In this document: piece by piece, positions 8,169 to 19,356 of the stretch
How the letters are laid out: the number at the start of each line of letters is the position of its first letter
Numbering within the stretch: the first letter of the stretch is position 1
Assembly (NCBI RefSeq): GCF_947302755.1
Contig: NZ_CAMYWM010000002.1
Span: forward strand, 1-64,000
Direction: 5' to 3'
Source: an uncultured Anaerovibrio sp.
GTDB lineage: Bacteria > Bacillota > Negativicutes > Selenomonadales > Selenomonadaceae
DNA length: 64,000 nt
The notes under the pieces: generated by a model
What the model saw: only the letters and a program-made list of their open reading frames with translations
What the model was told of the DNA's origin: nothing
The model's database searches: none
Position numbers and translations under genes: made by a program

Positions 8169-10598
8169 TTAGTCATTTTTCTGCAACAAGGTTGCCATGG
8201 AGGAAACCTTATCCCCATCACTTGGCTTCATGATGATTACCCCCTGGGTATTGCGGCCAATCTGGCTGATACCGCTGATGGAGGTTCTCAATACCACGCC
8301 GCCTTCAGTAATGAGAAGCAGCTCGTGATCCTCCTGAACTACTGCCATACCGATTACCTTACCGGTCTTTTCCGTTACCTTGAGGTTGATTATTCCCTTG
8401 CCGCCACGATGCTGAACGGTATATTGATCAATGGTAGTACGCTTACCAAGTCCACACTCGGTAACCGTCAATACATCTGCATCCTCTTTTAAGGTATCCA
8501 TTGCCACCACCTCATCACCGGCAGTAAGTCTGATACCCTTCACACCTCTGGATATGCGGCCCATAACCCGAACCTGATCCTCTTCAAAGGCAATGGCCAT
8601 ACCATTTTTGGTTCCCAGCATAATTTTCTGCTTGCCGTTAGTGATTTTTACACCAATAAGCTCATCCTCCTCCTGAAGATTGATGGCAATAACCCCAATC
8701 TTACGGGAGGTATTGAAGTCAGACAGGCTTACCCGCTTAACAACACCCATCTTGGTGGCCATAAACAGGTATTTCTCCGGATCATAATCTCTTACCTGAA
8801 TAACGGCGCTGACCTTTTCATCCTTATCCAGCTTCAGCAGATTAATAAGAGCTGTACCCTTGGCTGTACGGCTGGCCTCAGCAATCTGATAGGCCTTAAG
8901 ATAGTATACCCGGCCCTTATTGGTATAGAACAATATGGTATGATGATTGGTAGTAATCAACAGATTTTCTACGAAATCATCCTCCTTGGTGGGCATACCA
9001 TTTACCCCGGCACCACCGCGGTTCTGCCGTCTATAGGTATCCAGCTTGATACGCTTTATATAATTTCTGTGAGTAATGGAAATAACCACATCATCATCAG
9101 CAATCATATCCTCAATATCAATCTCACTCATGTCATGGGTGATATTGGTACGACGCTCATCACCAAATCTGCGCTTAACCTCTGTAAGCTCCTCCTTGAT
9201 GATTTCCATAATTTTCCACTCGTCAGCCAATACGGACTTCAACCATTCAATTCTCTTCAATACTTCCTGATATTCTTCCTCAATCTTTTCACGCTCCAGA
9301 CCGGTTAACCGCTGGAGACGCAAATCGAGGATTGCCTGGGCCTGCTTTTCACTTAAGCTGAAGCCCTCCATGAGAGCAGTACGGGCAATATCCGCCGTAC
9401 GGGACTCACGAATGGTAGTGATTACCGCATCGATGTGGTCAAGGGCAATATTCAAGCCCTCCAAAATATGGGCCCTGGCCTCAGCCTTGGCCAGCTCATA
9501 CCTGGTACGACGGGTAATAACATCCTCCTGATGCTTAATATAGTAATGGAGAACCTCCTTAAGGGTAAGCACACGGGGCTGATTTTCCACCAAGGCCAGC
9601 ATGATTACACCGAAGGTTTCCTGCATCTGGGTGTGCTTATACAGCTGGTTAAGCATAATATCAGGATTAATATCCTTGCGCAGCTCCATAACTATACGCA
9701 TACCACTGCGGTCTGATTCATCCCTGAGGTCAGTAATACCCTCAATCTGCTTATCCCGGACCAGCTCAGCAATTTTCTCAATAAGACGGGCCTTATTGAC
9801 CTGATAAGGAAGCTCAGTAACGATAATACGCGGCTTGCCATTGGACATGGTCTCAATATTGGCCTTGGCCCGCATCTTAATCTGACCGCGGCCGGTGCTA
9901 TATGCGCTCTTAATGCCGGCAGTGCCCATAATAAGACCACCGGTAGGAAAATCCGGTCCCTTGATAACGGTCATAAGCTCCTCAGCCGTGGCATCAGGAT
10001 TATCAATAAGCATTAATACACCATCAATAACCTCATTCATATTATGAGGAGGAATATTGGTAGCCATTCCCACCGCGATACCGGAGGTACCATTTACCAG
10101 CAGCTCCGGAAATTTGGATGGTAATACCGTTGGCTCCTTTAATGATTCATCATAGTTAGGAGCAAAATCTACAGTTTCCTTGTCAATATCCTGAAGCATA
10201 AGCTCAGAAATCTTTGACATACGAACCTCAGTATAACGCATTGCCGCTGCCGGGTCACCATCCACGGAACCAAAGTTACCATGACCATCGGCCAGCAAAT
10301 AACGCATGGAAAAGTCCTGGGCCATACGTACAATGGCATCATACACAGAGCTGTCACCATGGGGATGATATTTACCCAATACTTCGCCCACAATACGTGC
10401 GGATTTTTTATATGGTTTGCCAGGGGTCATGCCGGCTTCCTGCATAGCGTACAAAATACGTCTGTGTACAGGCTTCAGACCGTCACGAACATCTGGTATT
10501 GCTCTGGAAACAATAACACTCATGGCGTAATCAATATAAGAATTACGCATTTCCTGTTCCAGATTTACAGGTAAAATCTTACCTTCACCGAATTCCAC
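8169..10598 (-). CDS. gyrA: DNA gyrase subunit A
   Basis: The breakage-reunion subunit of DNA gyrase, which introduces negative supercoils as an A2B2 complex with GyrB (encoded about 3 kb away). At 809 residues it is of normal length. The quinolone-resistance region reads [14 protein letters not shown], with the usual Ser and Asp/Glu-region residues in place, and the catalytic tyrosine lies in AAMRYTE. The C-terminal half carries the DNA-wrapping beta-pinwheel, including the GyrA-box-like QNRGGAG and QHRGGKG stretches. The start follows a TGAGGTGA ribosome site. In most Firmicutes gyrA is directly after gyrB; here htpX, a GMP-kinase-like gene and a ppx-like gene lie between them. Confidence 0.98.
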   Translation of the reverse strand: MEFGEGKILPVNLEQEMRNSYIDYAMSVIVSRAIPDVRDGLKPVHRRILYAMQEAGMTPGKPYKKSARIVGEVLGKYHPHGDSSVYDAIVRMAQDFSMRYLLADGHGNFGSVDGDPAAAMRYTEVRMSKISELMLQDIDKETVDFAPNYDESLKEPTVLPSKFPELLVNGTSGIAVGMATNIPPHNMNEVIDGVLMLIDNPDATAEELMTVIKGPDFPTGGLIMGTAGIKSAYSTGRGQIKMRAKANIETMSNGKPRIIVTELPYQVNKARLIEKIAELVRDKQIEGITDLRDESDRSGMRIVMELRKDINPDIMLNQLYKHTQMQETFGVIMLALVENQPRVLTLKEVLHYYIKHQEDVITRRTRYELAKAEARAHILEGLNIALDHIDAVITTIRESRTADIARTALMEGFSLSEKQAQAILDLRLQRLTGLEREKIEEEYQEVLKRIEWLKSVLADEWKIMEIIKEELTEVKRRFGDERRTNITHDMSEIDIEDMIADDDVVISITHRNYIKRIKLDTYRRQNRGGAGVNGMPTKEDDFVENLLITTNHHTILFYTNKGRVYYLKAYQIAEASRTAKGTALINLLKLDKDEKVSAVIQVRDYDPEKYLFMATKMGVVKRVSLSDFNTSRKIGVIAINLQEEDELIGVKITNGKQKIMLGTKNGMAIAFEEDQVRVMGRISRGVKGIRLTAGDEVVAMDTLKEDADVLTVTECGLGKRTTIDQYTVQHRGGKGIINLKVTEKTGKVIGMAVVQEDHELLLITEGGVVLRTSISGISQIGRNTQGVIIMKPSDGDKVSSMATLLQKND

Positions 10599-10716
10599 TA
10601 TCTCACCTCAAAAAAAGTTTATTACAAAATCACTTAGCTACTTATTATAACATATTTTGCCTGTTTTTTAAAGCTTTAATCTGCTTAAACCATTGAAAAT
10701 TAGGCATCCATGGTTT

Positions 10717-10806
10717 ATAACGCCATTGTTCAAATTTTTCTTCTTTAGAAGAAAAATCTTCCAATTAGCGTTTCAACGAGCTTGGGGACATCTTAAAGCT
10801 CGTTAT
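10717..10806 (+). repeat. Structured repeat family B, copy 2
   Basis: Near-identical to 6657-6746. The ends form an inverted repeat, TATAACG and CGTTATA, with the same two internal hairpins. It sits between the 3' end of the ppx-like gene and gyrA, both on the minus strand. Confidence 0.8.
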
Positions 10807-10831
10807 AAGGAGGTAATTCACCTATCGTCTG

Positions 10832-11737
10832 TTATTTCATTAGCTCTGAATAAATAAATCCCTCACGTACCCCGGAGTCACTGTAAATTACCTGCTCAGT
10901 ACCAAACTTTTTGGCAATTACATCAGCAATTACCAGACCGGAAACAAAGGTATGAATTCTGTCCGGTATATTTTTCATAAGTATAATTGCCTCAGATTGA
11001 CTTAAATTACCTGTGGAGCCAAACCGCTCAATAATATCATGAAATTTATCCGTATTAATTTCCTTATTATCCTTCTCCATACCGTATAGGTAATTATAAA
11101 GAGCCCTTGCCCCCTTAAAGGTTCCTCCAATACCACAAATAACCCTTGCCCTGATATCTGCAAAATCACTGGCTCCGTCAATTACCCTGCGGGCCAGGTC
11201 ATACATCCTCGCCACCTGGTTGCTGTCGGGAATCAGGGAAGCAGCACATTCCTTTTTTATCCCCAGGGAGCCAATATGGAGACTGATTTTATGCTTTATC
11301 TGATTATCCTTGTAATAGACCAGCTCCGTGCTGCCGCCGCCAATATCCACCAGCAGTCCCTCATTCATCCTTAAATTTCTGGTGGCACCCACAAAATCAT
11401 ATTCGGCCTCCTTGTCACCGGAAATAACCGCAATATTAATACCTGTACGATTAATAATTTCATTTACCACCTGATTGCTGTTTTTACAATTTCTCAAGGC
11501 AGCTGTGGTAAAGGCTGTAATATTATTTATGCTGAACACCTTCAAAAAATCTTTATATTCCTCCAATACCCGGCAAACCTGATCAACGCCCTCCTGGCCC
11601 ATAACATTGTCAGTAACATAGCCAGACAGCCCAACCATATGCTTTTTCTTTAAAATCAGCTCCATGGAATCATCCTCTATTTCATAAATTGCCATGCGAA
11701 CCGTATTGGATCCAATATCTATAATGGCCTGAATCAT
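10832..11737 (-). CDS. Ppx/GppA family phosphatase
   Basis: A 301-residue member of the exopolyphosphatase/guanosine pentaphosphatase family (ASKHA fold). Visible motifs: phosphate-1 loop IDIGSNTVRMAIYE at the N-terminus, DIGGGSTELVYY near residue 135 and GIGGTFKGA near 215. The length fits the short, single-unit form without the C-terminal HD-like domain. It should hydrolyse polyphosphate or (p)ppGpp-type nucleotides, but which one cannot be read here. ATG 11737 is preferred to the GTG at 11746, which lies inside the ribosome site GAGGTG. Confidence 0.88.
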   Translation of the reverse strand: MIQAIIDIGSNTVRMAIYEIEDDSMELILKKKHMVGLSGYVTDNVMGQEGVDQVCRVLEEYKDFLKVFSINNITAFTTAALRNCKNSNQVVNEIINRTGINIAVISGDKEAEYDFVGATRNLRMNEGLLVDIGGGSTELVYYKDNQIKHKISLHIGSLGIKKECAASLIPDSNQVARMYDLARRVIDGASDFADIRARVICGIGGTFKGARALYNYLYGMEKDNKEINTDKFHDIIERFGSTGNLSQSEAIILMKNIPDRIHTFVSGLVIADVIAKKFGTEQVIYSDSGVREGFIYSELMK

Positions 11738-11790
11738 TTTATGCACCTCTTTGAAAATAATTGAACCATATATATAATATCATAATTTAG

Positions 11791-11819
11791 TTGAAATTAT
11801 GATGGAATTATGTTATTAT
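11791..11819 (+). promoter_or_regulatory. Sigma-70-type promoter
   Basis: TTGAAA, a 17-base spacer, then TATTAT. The predicted start is near 11826, exactly where the structured sequence of the small RNA candidate begins. Confidence 0.6.
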
Positions 11820-11825
11820 CATTTT

Positions 11826-11916
11826 GGGTGAACACTGTGGGGACAGTGTTATGGTGGAAAAGGTAGATGGCATGAAACGGGTAGCGTTCGGTTGCTGCCC
11901 GTTTTGTGTTTTTTTT
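11826..11916 (+). ncRNA. Candidate small RNA or attenuated leader
   Basis: A compact unit: promoter, GGGTG start, perfect hairpin AACACTGT-GGGG-ACAGTGTT, a purine-rich linker (ATGGTGGAAAAGGTAGATGG), and an intrinsic terminator (AACGGGTAGC with GCTGCCCGTT, then TTTTGTGTTTTTTTT). About 90 nucleotides. No open reading frame is convincing. It may be a free RNA or a terminating leader of the guanylate-kinase-like gene 120 bases downstream. I could not match it to a known riboswitch consensus. Confidence 0.55.
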
Positions 11917-12036
11917 ATTTATTTATTTTTGCACTTAATTTTTATTACCTCTATTTATTTAAATTTTTTTATGATAAAATAAATATATGACACTATATAA
12001 ATTATCATTTTATGCGATGAATCGACGGTGAAGTAT

Positions 12037-12603
12037 ATGACCAATAAAATTTATGCATTAATTGGACCACATGCCAGCGGTAAATCTACGCTTATTTCCA
12101 AGCTTGCCCAAATGGGAGTTCATTTCATTCCGGTTTATACCACCAGAGCTCCTTCTGAATACGACAAAAATTCTGAGGCCACCAAATTTTTGAGCCAAAG
12201 TGATTTTTTGCGGCAGGATTGGATTGTAAAGGTTACCTATAAGGGGGATTATTATGGTCTCCTGAAAAACGATGTACTTAGTGCCCTAAAAACTGAGAAG
12301 ATCAGTGTTACCATGCTTACAATCAACGGTGTAAAGCAGGTCAGCAAGCTCCTGACCAATAATCTTGAGACTATTTTTATTATGGTGGATTATGTTACAT
12401 TAATCGACCGTATGCTTAAGATGGGTCACAATAATGTGGATATGAAATATCATCTGGAATACGCTGAAAATAACGGCGAATTCGATAATTGGAAGAGCAC
12501 CAACCACGTTGTTAAGAATATTGGTGACATAGAAAAAACAGTGGATCAGCTGATGGCTATTATGGGACTTATCGGCAGAGTACAGGTCACTAAAAAGGCT
12601 TAA
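12037..12603 (+). CDS. Guanylate kinase-like P-loop protein
   Basis: A protein of about 188 residues with Walker A GPHASGKST at the start and the following TTRAPSEYDKN resembling the guanylate-kinase GMP-binding TTRxPR segment. Overall layout matches the guanylate kinase fold, but the family's usual GPSGAGKGT loop is changed and several GMP-binding residues are not evident, so the substrate is uncertain. ATG 12037 preceded by GGTGA is more natural than GTG 12028. It stands alone between the candidate small RNA and a strong terminator. An ordinary gmk is not seen in this window. Confidence 0.7.
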   Translation: MTNKIYALIGPHASGKSTLISKLAQMGVHFIPVYTTRAPSEYDKNSEATKFLSQSDFLRQDWIVKVTYKGDYYGLLKNDVLSALKTEKISVTMLTINGVKQVSKLLTNNLETIFIMVDYVTLIDRMLKMGHNNVDMKYHLEYAENNGEFDNWKSTNHVVKNIGDIEKTVDQLMAIMGLIGRVQVTKKA

Positions 12604-12613
12604 TATGATTATT

Positions 12614-12650
12614 AAAAAAAGACTGCTCATTGCGGGCAGTCTTTTTTTTA
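12614..12650 (+). terminator. Terminator after the guanylate-kinase-like gene
   Basis: AAAAAAGACTGC pairs with GGGCAGTCTTTTTTT around TCATTGC. Confidence 0.85.
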
Positions 12651-12703
12651 TGCTGTTGATTTGGGCTGACTAATGCCCGGTCTCCAACGGAATAATTATC
12701 ATT

Positions 12704-13567
12704 TTACTTTCCCATGCTGGCAGCCTGCTGACGAAGGAGCTGAATCCGTTCACTGGTAGCAGGATGAGTGCTGAACAGGGTAGAGAGCTTCATATCAGAG
12801 CCAGCCAGAGGATTTATTATAAACATATGTGAGGTGGCCGGAGTAGCCTGTTCCATTGGCCTTGCATGCATCGAATAATATTCGATCTTTTGCAGGGCAT
12901 CTGCCAAATAATTTGGATTGCCGCAAATAATACCGCCGGACCTATCAGCCTCATATTCCCTGGAGCGGGAAATAGCCATCTGAATAAGGGCCGCCGCCAA
13001 CGGTGCCAAAATTATTGTAGCCAGCAAGCCCACAATATTACCACGATCATCATCATCAGAATTTCCCCCAAAAATCATGGACCACTGGGCGATATTGGCA
13101 ATCATGGATACAACACCGGCAATGGCAGCCGCCACAGTGGAAATCAGGGTGTCGCGATGCTTGATATGAGACAGCTCATGGGCCAAAACACCACTTAATT
13201 CATCTGGTGTAAGGGCATTCATAATTCCCGTAGTCACTGCCACCGCAGCGTGGGACGGATTGCGGCCCGTCGCAAAGGCATTTGGAATAGCACTGTTTAT
13301 AATGCAAACCTTGGGCATCGGCAGCTGGGCATTGGCAGCCAAACCGGCAACCATATTAAACAGATTTGGGGCCTCCTGCTGGGAAATTTCCCTGGCACCG
13401 TACATTTTCAATACCATGGTATCACTGAACCAATAAGTAAAGAAGTTCATACCCAGGGAAATCAGCAGCATAAGCATGGCTCCATGACGTCCTCCAAAGG
13501 CACTGCCGATGGCTATCATAATACCCATCAGAAGAGCCATCAATACAGTAGTTTTTAACGTATTCAT
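12704..13567 (-). CDS. htpX: Membrane zinc metalloprotease HtpX
   Basis: A 287-residue M48 peptidase acting in membrane-protein quality control. Two hydrophobic segments open the protein, the zinc motif HELSH is at residues 130-134, and the third ligand lies in SREYEADRSG. Two further hydrophobic segments lie between them (ISTVAAAIAGVVSMIANIAQW; IVGLLATIILAPLAAALI). Length matches E. coli HtpX. It lies downstream of gyrB with a ~140-base gap and is probably transcribed separately. Confidence 0.95.
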   Translation of the reverse strand: MNTLKTTVLMALLMGIMIAIGSAFGGRHGAMLMLLISLGMNFFTYWFSDTMVLKMYGAREISQQEAPNLFNMVAGLAANAQLPMPKVCIINSAIPNAFATGRNPSHAAVAVTTGIMNALTPDELSGVLAHELSHIKHRDTLISTVAAAIAGVVSMIANIAQWSMIFGGNSDDDDRGNIVGLLATIILAPLAAALIQMAISRSREYEADRSGGIICGNPNYLADALQKIEYYSMHARPMEQATPATSHMFIINPLAGSDMKLSTLFSTHPATSERIQLLRQQAASMGK

Positions 13568-13709
13568 AATTTACATTCACCTCTCTGGCAATATACATTC
13601 TCCATCAGATAGGGGCCCGCAGGCCACTCCCTGCCAAGCAGGGCCAAGTCTTTATTTATACTGATTGTACATCACTATTATGAAAAATAAATTAAAAAAT
13701 GTCAAAAAA

Positions 13710-15686
<1,977 letters not shown>

Positions 15687-15702
15687 TTAATTCTCCTCCA
15701 AA

Positions 15703-16617
15703 TCAAACATTCTTACGCTTTATGCTCTTATGGTATTTATTGCCGGTTTGCATGGCAAAGCTGTCCATAAAATCATATTTGAATTTTTCTATAGTCTGCT
15801 TTATCAGCTCCGGAGTCAGCCTATCCGGAGAAACAGATTTATAAAGCATGGTAAGTATGGTGGCCTCCATGCAATCAGTCTTTTTTGAGCTTATCTTTGA
15901 TGCCAGTATCTGCATCAGTATAATCCGCTGCTCATTTACCTCTTCTGCAGTACAGGGAATGGCTTTTACAATATCGCAAAATCTTGCCCAGGGTACATCC
16001 ATAAGGTATCTTCTTATGCTTTTCAGCCTATCTATATTGGCATTCCGCTTACAGCTGTCACAAAGCTGGTCCTCCGGGGGACACAGGGTATGACATTTGC
16101 TGCAGGGATGCCAATTAGCATTTTTGCGGTATTTTTTATATTTTTCATCGTTAATCTGAACCTTCAGAAGAATTTTTCGCAGCTCATCATCCTGTACTCC
16201 CTCAAGCTCATGGGATATCTCATTGACCCTTTCATCAGGTATATCCAGCTTCTGAATTTCCCGGCCCATATCAGCTTCACTGCCATTATCGTCAAAATCA
16301 ATTTTTTCCGGCTTTACGTTGGTAAATACCAGTTCCTCCACCAGATATTCACCCATAAAGCTGTTTATTTTATTTTTTATTTCATCCTTCATGTATGAAA
16401 GCTGGGCAGCCCAAATAGGATGAGAGGTATAAAGAAACAGCTTCCTGAATTCCAGCCTTACAGGGGATACATTATTGGAAATATGCTTTCCCACGATTTT
16501 AGGCCAGTAAAACATCACCATGTGGGAAGAAAAATCCTTGCCAATTCCCATAGACTTCACAATCTTTGGAAGTATGATATTCATTTTCTCCAGCTTGCCT
16601 TTTCTGGGAGCTGACAT
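15703..16617 (-). CDS. DciA-like DUF721 protein with zinc-finger C-terminal part
   Basis: The N-terminal ~100 residues match DUF721/DciA (WPKIVGKHISNNVSPVRLEFRKLFLYTSHPIWAAQLSYMKDEI), a family that helps load the replicative helicase in many bacteria. The remaining ~200 residues are not typical: they contain CSKCHTLCPPEDQLCDSC, a probable four-cysteine zinc ribbon, followed by a helical segment. ATG 16617 is chosen; the track's GTG 16635 overlaps the end of recF. Its place between recF and gyrB agrees with a role in replication. Confidence 0.8.
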   Translation of the reverse strand: MSAPRKGKLEKMNIILPKIVKSMGIGKDFSSHMVMFYWPKIVGKHISNNVSPVRLEFRKLFLYTSHPIWAAQLSYMKDEIKNKINSFMGEYLVEELVFTNVKPEKIDFDDNGSEADMGREIQKLDIPDERVNEISHELEGVQDDELRKILLKVQINDEKYKKYRKNANWHPCSKCHTLCPPEDQLCDSCKRNANIDRLKSIRRYLMDVPWARFCDIVKAIPCTAEEVNEQRIILMQILASKISSKKTDCMEATILTMLYKSVSPDRLTPELIKQTIEKFKYDFMDSFAMQTGNKYHKSIKRKNV

Positions 16618-16621
16618 GGTA

Positions 16622-17743
16622 TCACATCCTGTCACTTACCTCAACGGTTCCCCTGGACACCGTATAAAATACGCAATTGGCATCCACAGGGAAATAAGCC
16701 TTGTCAGTGGCGGTAATAATGGTCTGTATATTTTCCTTTTTGATGAATTCCAAAAGCTGCTGCCGTCGGTTCATATCCAGCTCACTCATAACATCATCCA
16801 AAAGCAAAATAGGGTATTCACCCTTTTCTGAACGGATAAATTCCAGCTCTGACAGCTTCATGGACAATACACCGGTCCGCTGCTGCCCCTGGGAGCCAAA
16901 TGCCTTTAAATCTATGTCATTTACATAAATCTGAATGTCATCACGATGGGGGCCTATGCTGGTGGAACCACGATAAATATCATCCCTTGTTATATTACGC
17001 AACGTCTCATTATACCATAAAATTACATTTTCATCTATCTTATCCACAGCTCCCGTATATCCCCGGATAAAATAGGACAGGGACAGATTTTCCTCATTGG
17101 TGGAAATGCGCCTCTGCATAAGATTTGCCAGCATATTAAGCTTTTTTACGGTTTCCAGCCGCTTGCCAATGATTTTTATACCGCTGTCCACCAGCTGACT
17201 GTCCCACATCTCCAGCATGGACAGACTGGACCTTCCTTCCCTGATATTTTTTAGCAGGGTATTGCGCTGCTGCAATACGCGATTGTATTTTATCAGCTCC
17301 CCATAGTAGGCTGGACTAGCCTGGGAAATCTCCATATCCAGAAAGCGGCGGCGCTGGGCAGGTGCCCCCTTTATCAGGGTTAAATCCTCCGGGGAAAAAA
17401 GTACTACATTGATTATACCAATCAATTCCTTGGCCTTTATTTTGCTGCCATTATAAATAATCTGACGCCGCTTTTCCCGCTGAAAAATAAATTCCAGCCT
17501 ATTATCCACACCCATGCGCTGAAAATCAATGGATACAGAGCTTCCGGGCTGATTCCACATAATAAGGTCATTATCCGTACCGGTCCTGAAGGAGCTGCCC
17601 ATGGAGGCATAGCAAACAGACTCAAGAATATTGGTCTTTCCTTGAGCATTTCTGCCGATAAATATATTCGTTCCATCAGATAAATCCAGGGACAGCTTCT
17701 CGTAATTCCTGTATCCCACCAGCTTAAGGTGCTTCAGCTTCAT
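16622..17743 (-). CDS. recF: DNA repair and replication protein RecF
   Basis: A 373-residue SMC-like ABC ATPase that loads RecA at single-strand gaps with RecO and RecR. Walker A GRNAQGKTN is near residue 32, the signature region reads GSQGQQRTGVLSMKL and Walker B is ILLLDDVMSELD. Length is standard. It overlaps or abuts the yaaA and DUF721 genes, consistent with one operon. Confidence 0.97.
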   Translation of the reverse strand: MKLKHLKLVGYRNYEKLSLDLSDGTNIFIGRNAQGKTNILESVCYASMGSSFRTGTDNDLIMWNQPGSSVSIDFQRMGVDNRLEFIFQREKRRQIIYNGSKIKAKELIGIINVVLFSPEDLTLIKGAPAQRRRFLDMEISQASPAYYGELIKYNRVLQQRNTLLKNIREGRSSLSMLEMWDSQLVDSGIKIIGKRLETVKKLNMLANLMQRRISTNEENLSLSYFIRGYTGAVDKIDENVILWYNETLRNITRDDIYRGSTSIGPHRDDIQIYVNDIDLKAFGSQGQQRTGVLSMKLSELEFIRSEKGEYPILLLDDVMSELDMNRRQQLLEFIKKENIQTIITATDKAYFPVDANCVFYTVSRGTVEVSDRM

Positions 17744-17749
17744 GACATG

Positions 17750-17980
17750 TTATTCTCCCTTGAAAACAACCTGCCAGCTGCCCATTCCCTTGATTTCTAC
17801 CACATCACCGTCATGGAGCTTTTTCCGGCGGGCTGTTTCCACTGTGCCATTAACCAGAAGCATCTTATCTTCGATCATCAGCTTCACCTGTCCACCGGAT
17901 TCCAATACACCGGCCCATTTTAAAAACTGGTCAAGCTGTATAATTTCCGTATTTATTTCGATTTTTTCAATTTTTGACAT
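17750..17980 (-). CDS. yaaA: S4-domain RNA-binding protein YaaA
   Basis: A 76-residue protein made of one S4 domain (LDQFLKWAGVLESGGQVKLMIEDKMLLVNGTVE ... GDVVEIKG). This small gene is almost always found between dnaN and recF in Firmicutes. Its role is thought to involve ribosome assembly. Only 6 bases separate it from recF. Confidence 0.92.
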   Translation of the reverse strand: MSKIEKIEINTEIIQLDQFLKWAGVLESGGQVKLMIEDKMLLVNGTVETARRKKLHDGDVVEIKGMGSWQVVFKGE

Positions 17981-17993
17981 TTTTACCTCTTTT

Positions 17994-19109
17994 TTATCTT
18001 CCAGGAGTACGTACAGGAGTGATTATATAAGTAAATTCCTCATCCTCCACCATGCGGATTGCTGCCGGACTCAATGAATTATTGAGACTTATGTATAATT
18101 CCTTGTCATGAATAATTTTAAGAGCATCAGCAATATAATCAACGTTAAAGGAAATAATAATATTATCCCCATCTATTTCAGCCGGAAGTGCTTCGTCAGC
18201 ATTACCAATTTCAGGATTATCAGAGGTAATCCGCAGCATACCGTTGGCAAATTCCAGTGTGGCCACATTGTAATCATTGGTACGGGAAATAAGGGATATA
18301 CGATCAATAACAGCTTTAAATTCTTCAGTATTTAATTTAATCCTGGTGGCAAAAGAATTTGGCACAACCCGGTGATAATCCGGAAACTGACCATCAATGA
18401 GGCGGGAAGAAATATAGGTATTATCGAATTCAAAGCTGATTTGATTGGAATTGTATCTGATATTTACCATACGTGGCATATCAGATAATAAAAGCTTTTG
18501 AATTTCATTTAAAAGCTTTGATGGAATAATCATTTTGCTTTGGCCTGTAAAATTTTCCAGTACCTTTGATTGAACAGCCAGGCGCTTGGTATCGGTAGCT
18601 GCCATAACCACAGTGGAATCCCTCAATTCCATAAAGCATCCGGTAAATACCGGTCTGGCTTCCTCATTGGAGCAGGCAAAGGTGGTTCTGCCAATCAGAT
18701 CATATAGTACATTATCCATAATCTGCAAATTAAGATTACTGTTTAATTTCTTTATTATAGGGAAATCATCGGCTGACATGCTTATAAACTTAAAATGAGA
18801 ACGATTGGAGCGGATGTGGGTAATTTTTTCCTCTCTGTCATATTCCAGTTCAATGGTGACCCCAGGAAGCTTTCTCACCACCTCCTGAAAATGACGTCCC
18901 ACCAGTACTATATTGCCTGGCTCTGTTACTTCAGCCTCTATTTTACATATAATGCCCATTTCATAATCTGTGGCCTGAAGCTCCACCATATTATTTTCGG
19001 CTTTAATATAAATTCCTGAAAGGATTGGGTTCTGAGGTTTTGAGGAAACGGCCTTTGATACGGTCTGTATTGCCTGTGATAAATCATTTCTTTGGCATAT
19101 AAATTTCAT
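17994..19109 (-). CDS. dnaN: DNA polymerase III beta sliding clamp
   Basis: The 371-residue ring-forming clamp that tethers DNA polymerase III. The three-domain clamp pattern is visible (MKFICQRNDLSQAIQTVSKAVSSK start, RLIDGQFPDYHRVVP in the middle, YIITPVRTPGR end). The track start GTG 19118 lies in the ribosome site AAGGAGTG, so ATG 19109 is preferred. It follows dnaA across a ~250-base gap that holds DnaA boxes. Confidence 0.97.
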   Translation of the reverse strand: MKFICQRNDLSQAIQTVSKAVSSKPQNPILSGIYIKAENNMVELQATDYEMGIICKIEAEVTEPGNIVLVGRHFQEVVRKLPGVTIELEYDREEKITHIRSNRSHFKFISMSADDFPIIKKLNSNLNLQIMDNVLYDLIGRTTFACSNEEARPVFTGCFMELRDSTVVMAATDTKRLAVQSKVLENFTGQSKMIIPSKLLNEIQKLLLSDMPRMVNIRYNSNQISFEFDNTYISSRLIDGQFPDYHRVVPNSFATRIKLNTEEFKAVIDRISLISRTNDYNVATLEFANGMLRITSDNPEIGNADEALPAEIDGDNIIISFNVDYIADALKIIHDKELYISLNNSLSPAAIRMVEDEEFTYIITPVRTPGR

Positions 19110-19184
19110 TCTATGCACTCCTTATTGTATTTATGATTATTATATATAAAAAATTAGTAGCCGTAATAGTAGGGCATGTGGAAA

Positions 19185-19340
19185 TGTGGATAAGTAGGCA
19201 GAGGATATGAAAAAGCTAAAAGCAATACTGTTCATAAAAAGTTGATAAAACAGGGAAGGATATCCACATTAATCACAGGATTATCCTTCCCTGGGGGTTA
19301 TCTACATTTCTTCTACAGGGAATATACATAGTTATTCACA
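19185..19340. promoter_or_regulatory. oriC part 2: DnaA boxes between dnaA and dnaN
   Basis: The dnaA-dnaN gap holds TGTGGATAA (19185), ATATCCACA (19260), TTATCTACA (19298) and TTATTCACA (19332), with AT-rich DNA. In B. subtilis this gap carries the unwinding element of the bipartite origin, so by position this is the likely unwinding side. Confidence 0.75.
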
Positions 19341-19356
19341 GAAAATGTGGAATAAC

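Noticed and set aside
8940-10574. Long plus-strand ORFs inside gyrA
   Set aside because: Antisense shadows of a conserved coding sequence; no recognisable protein features.
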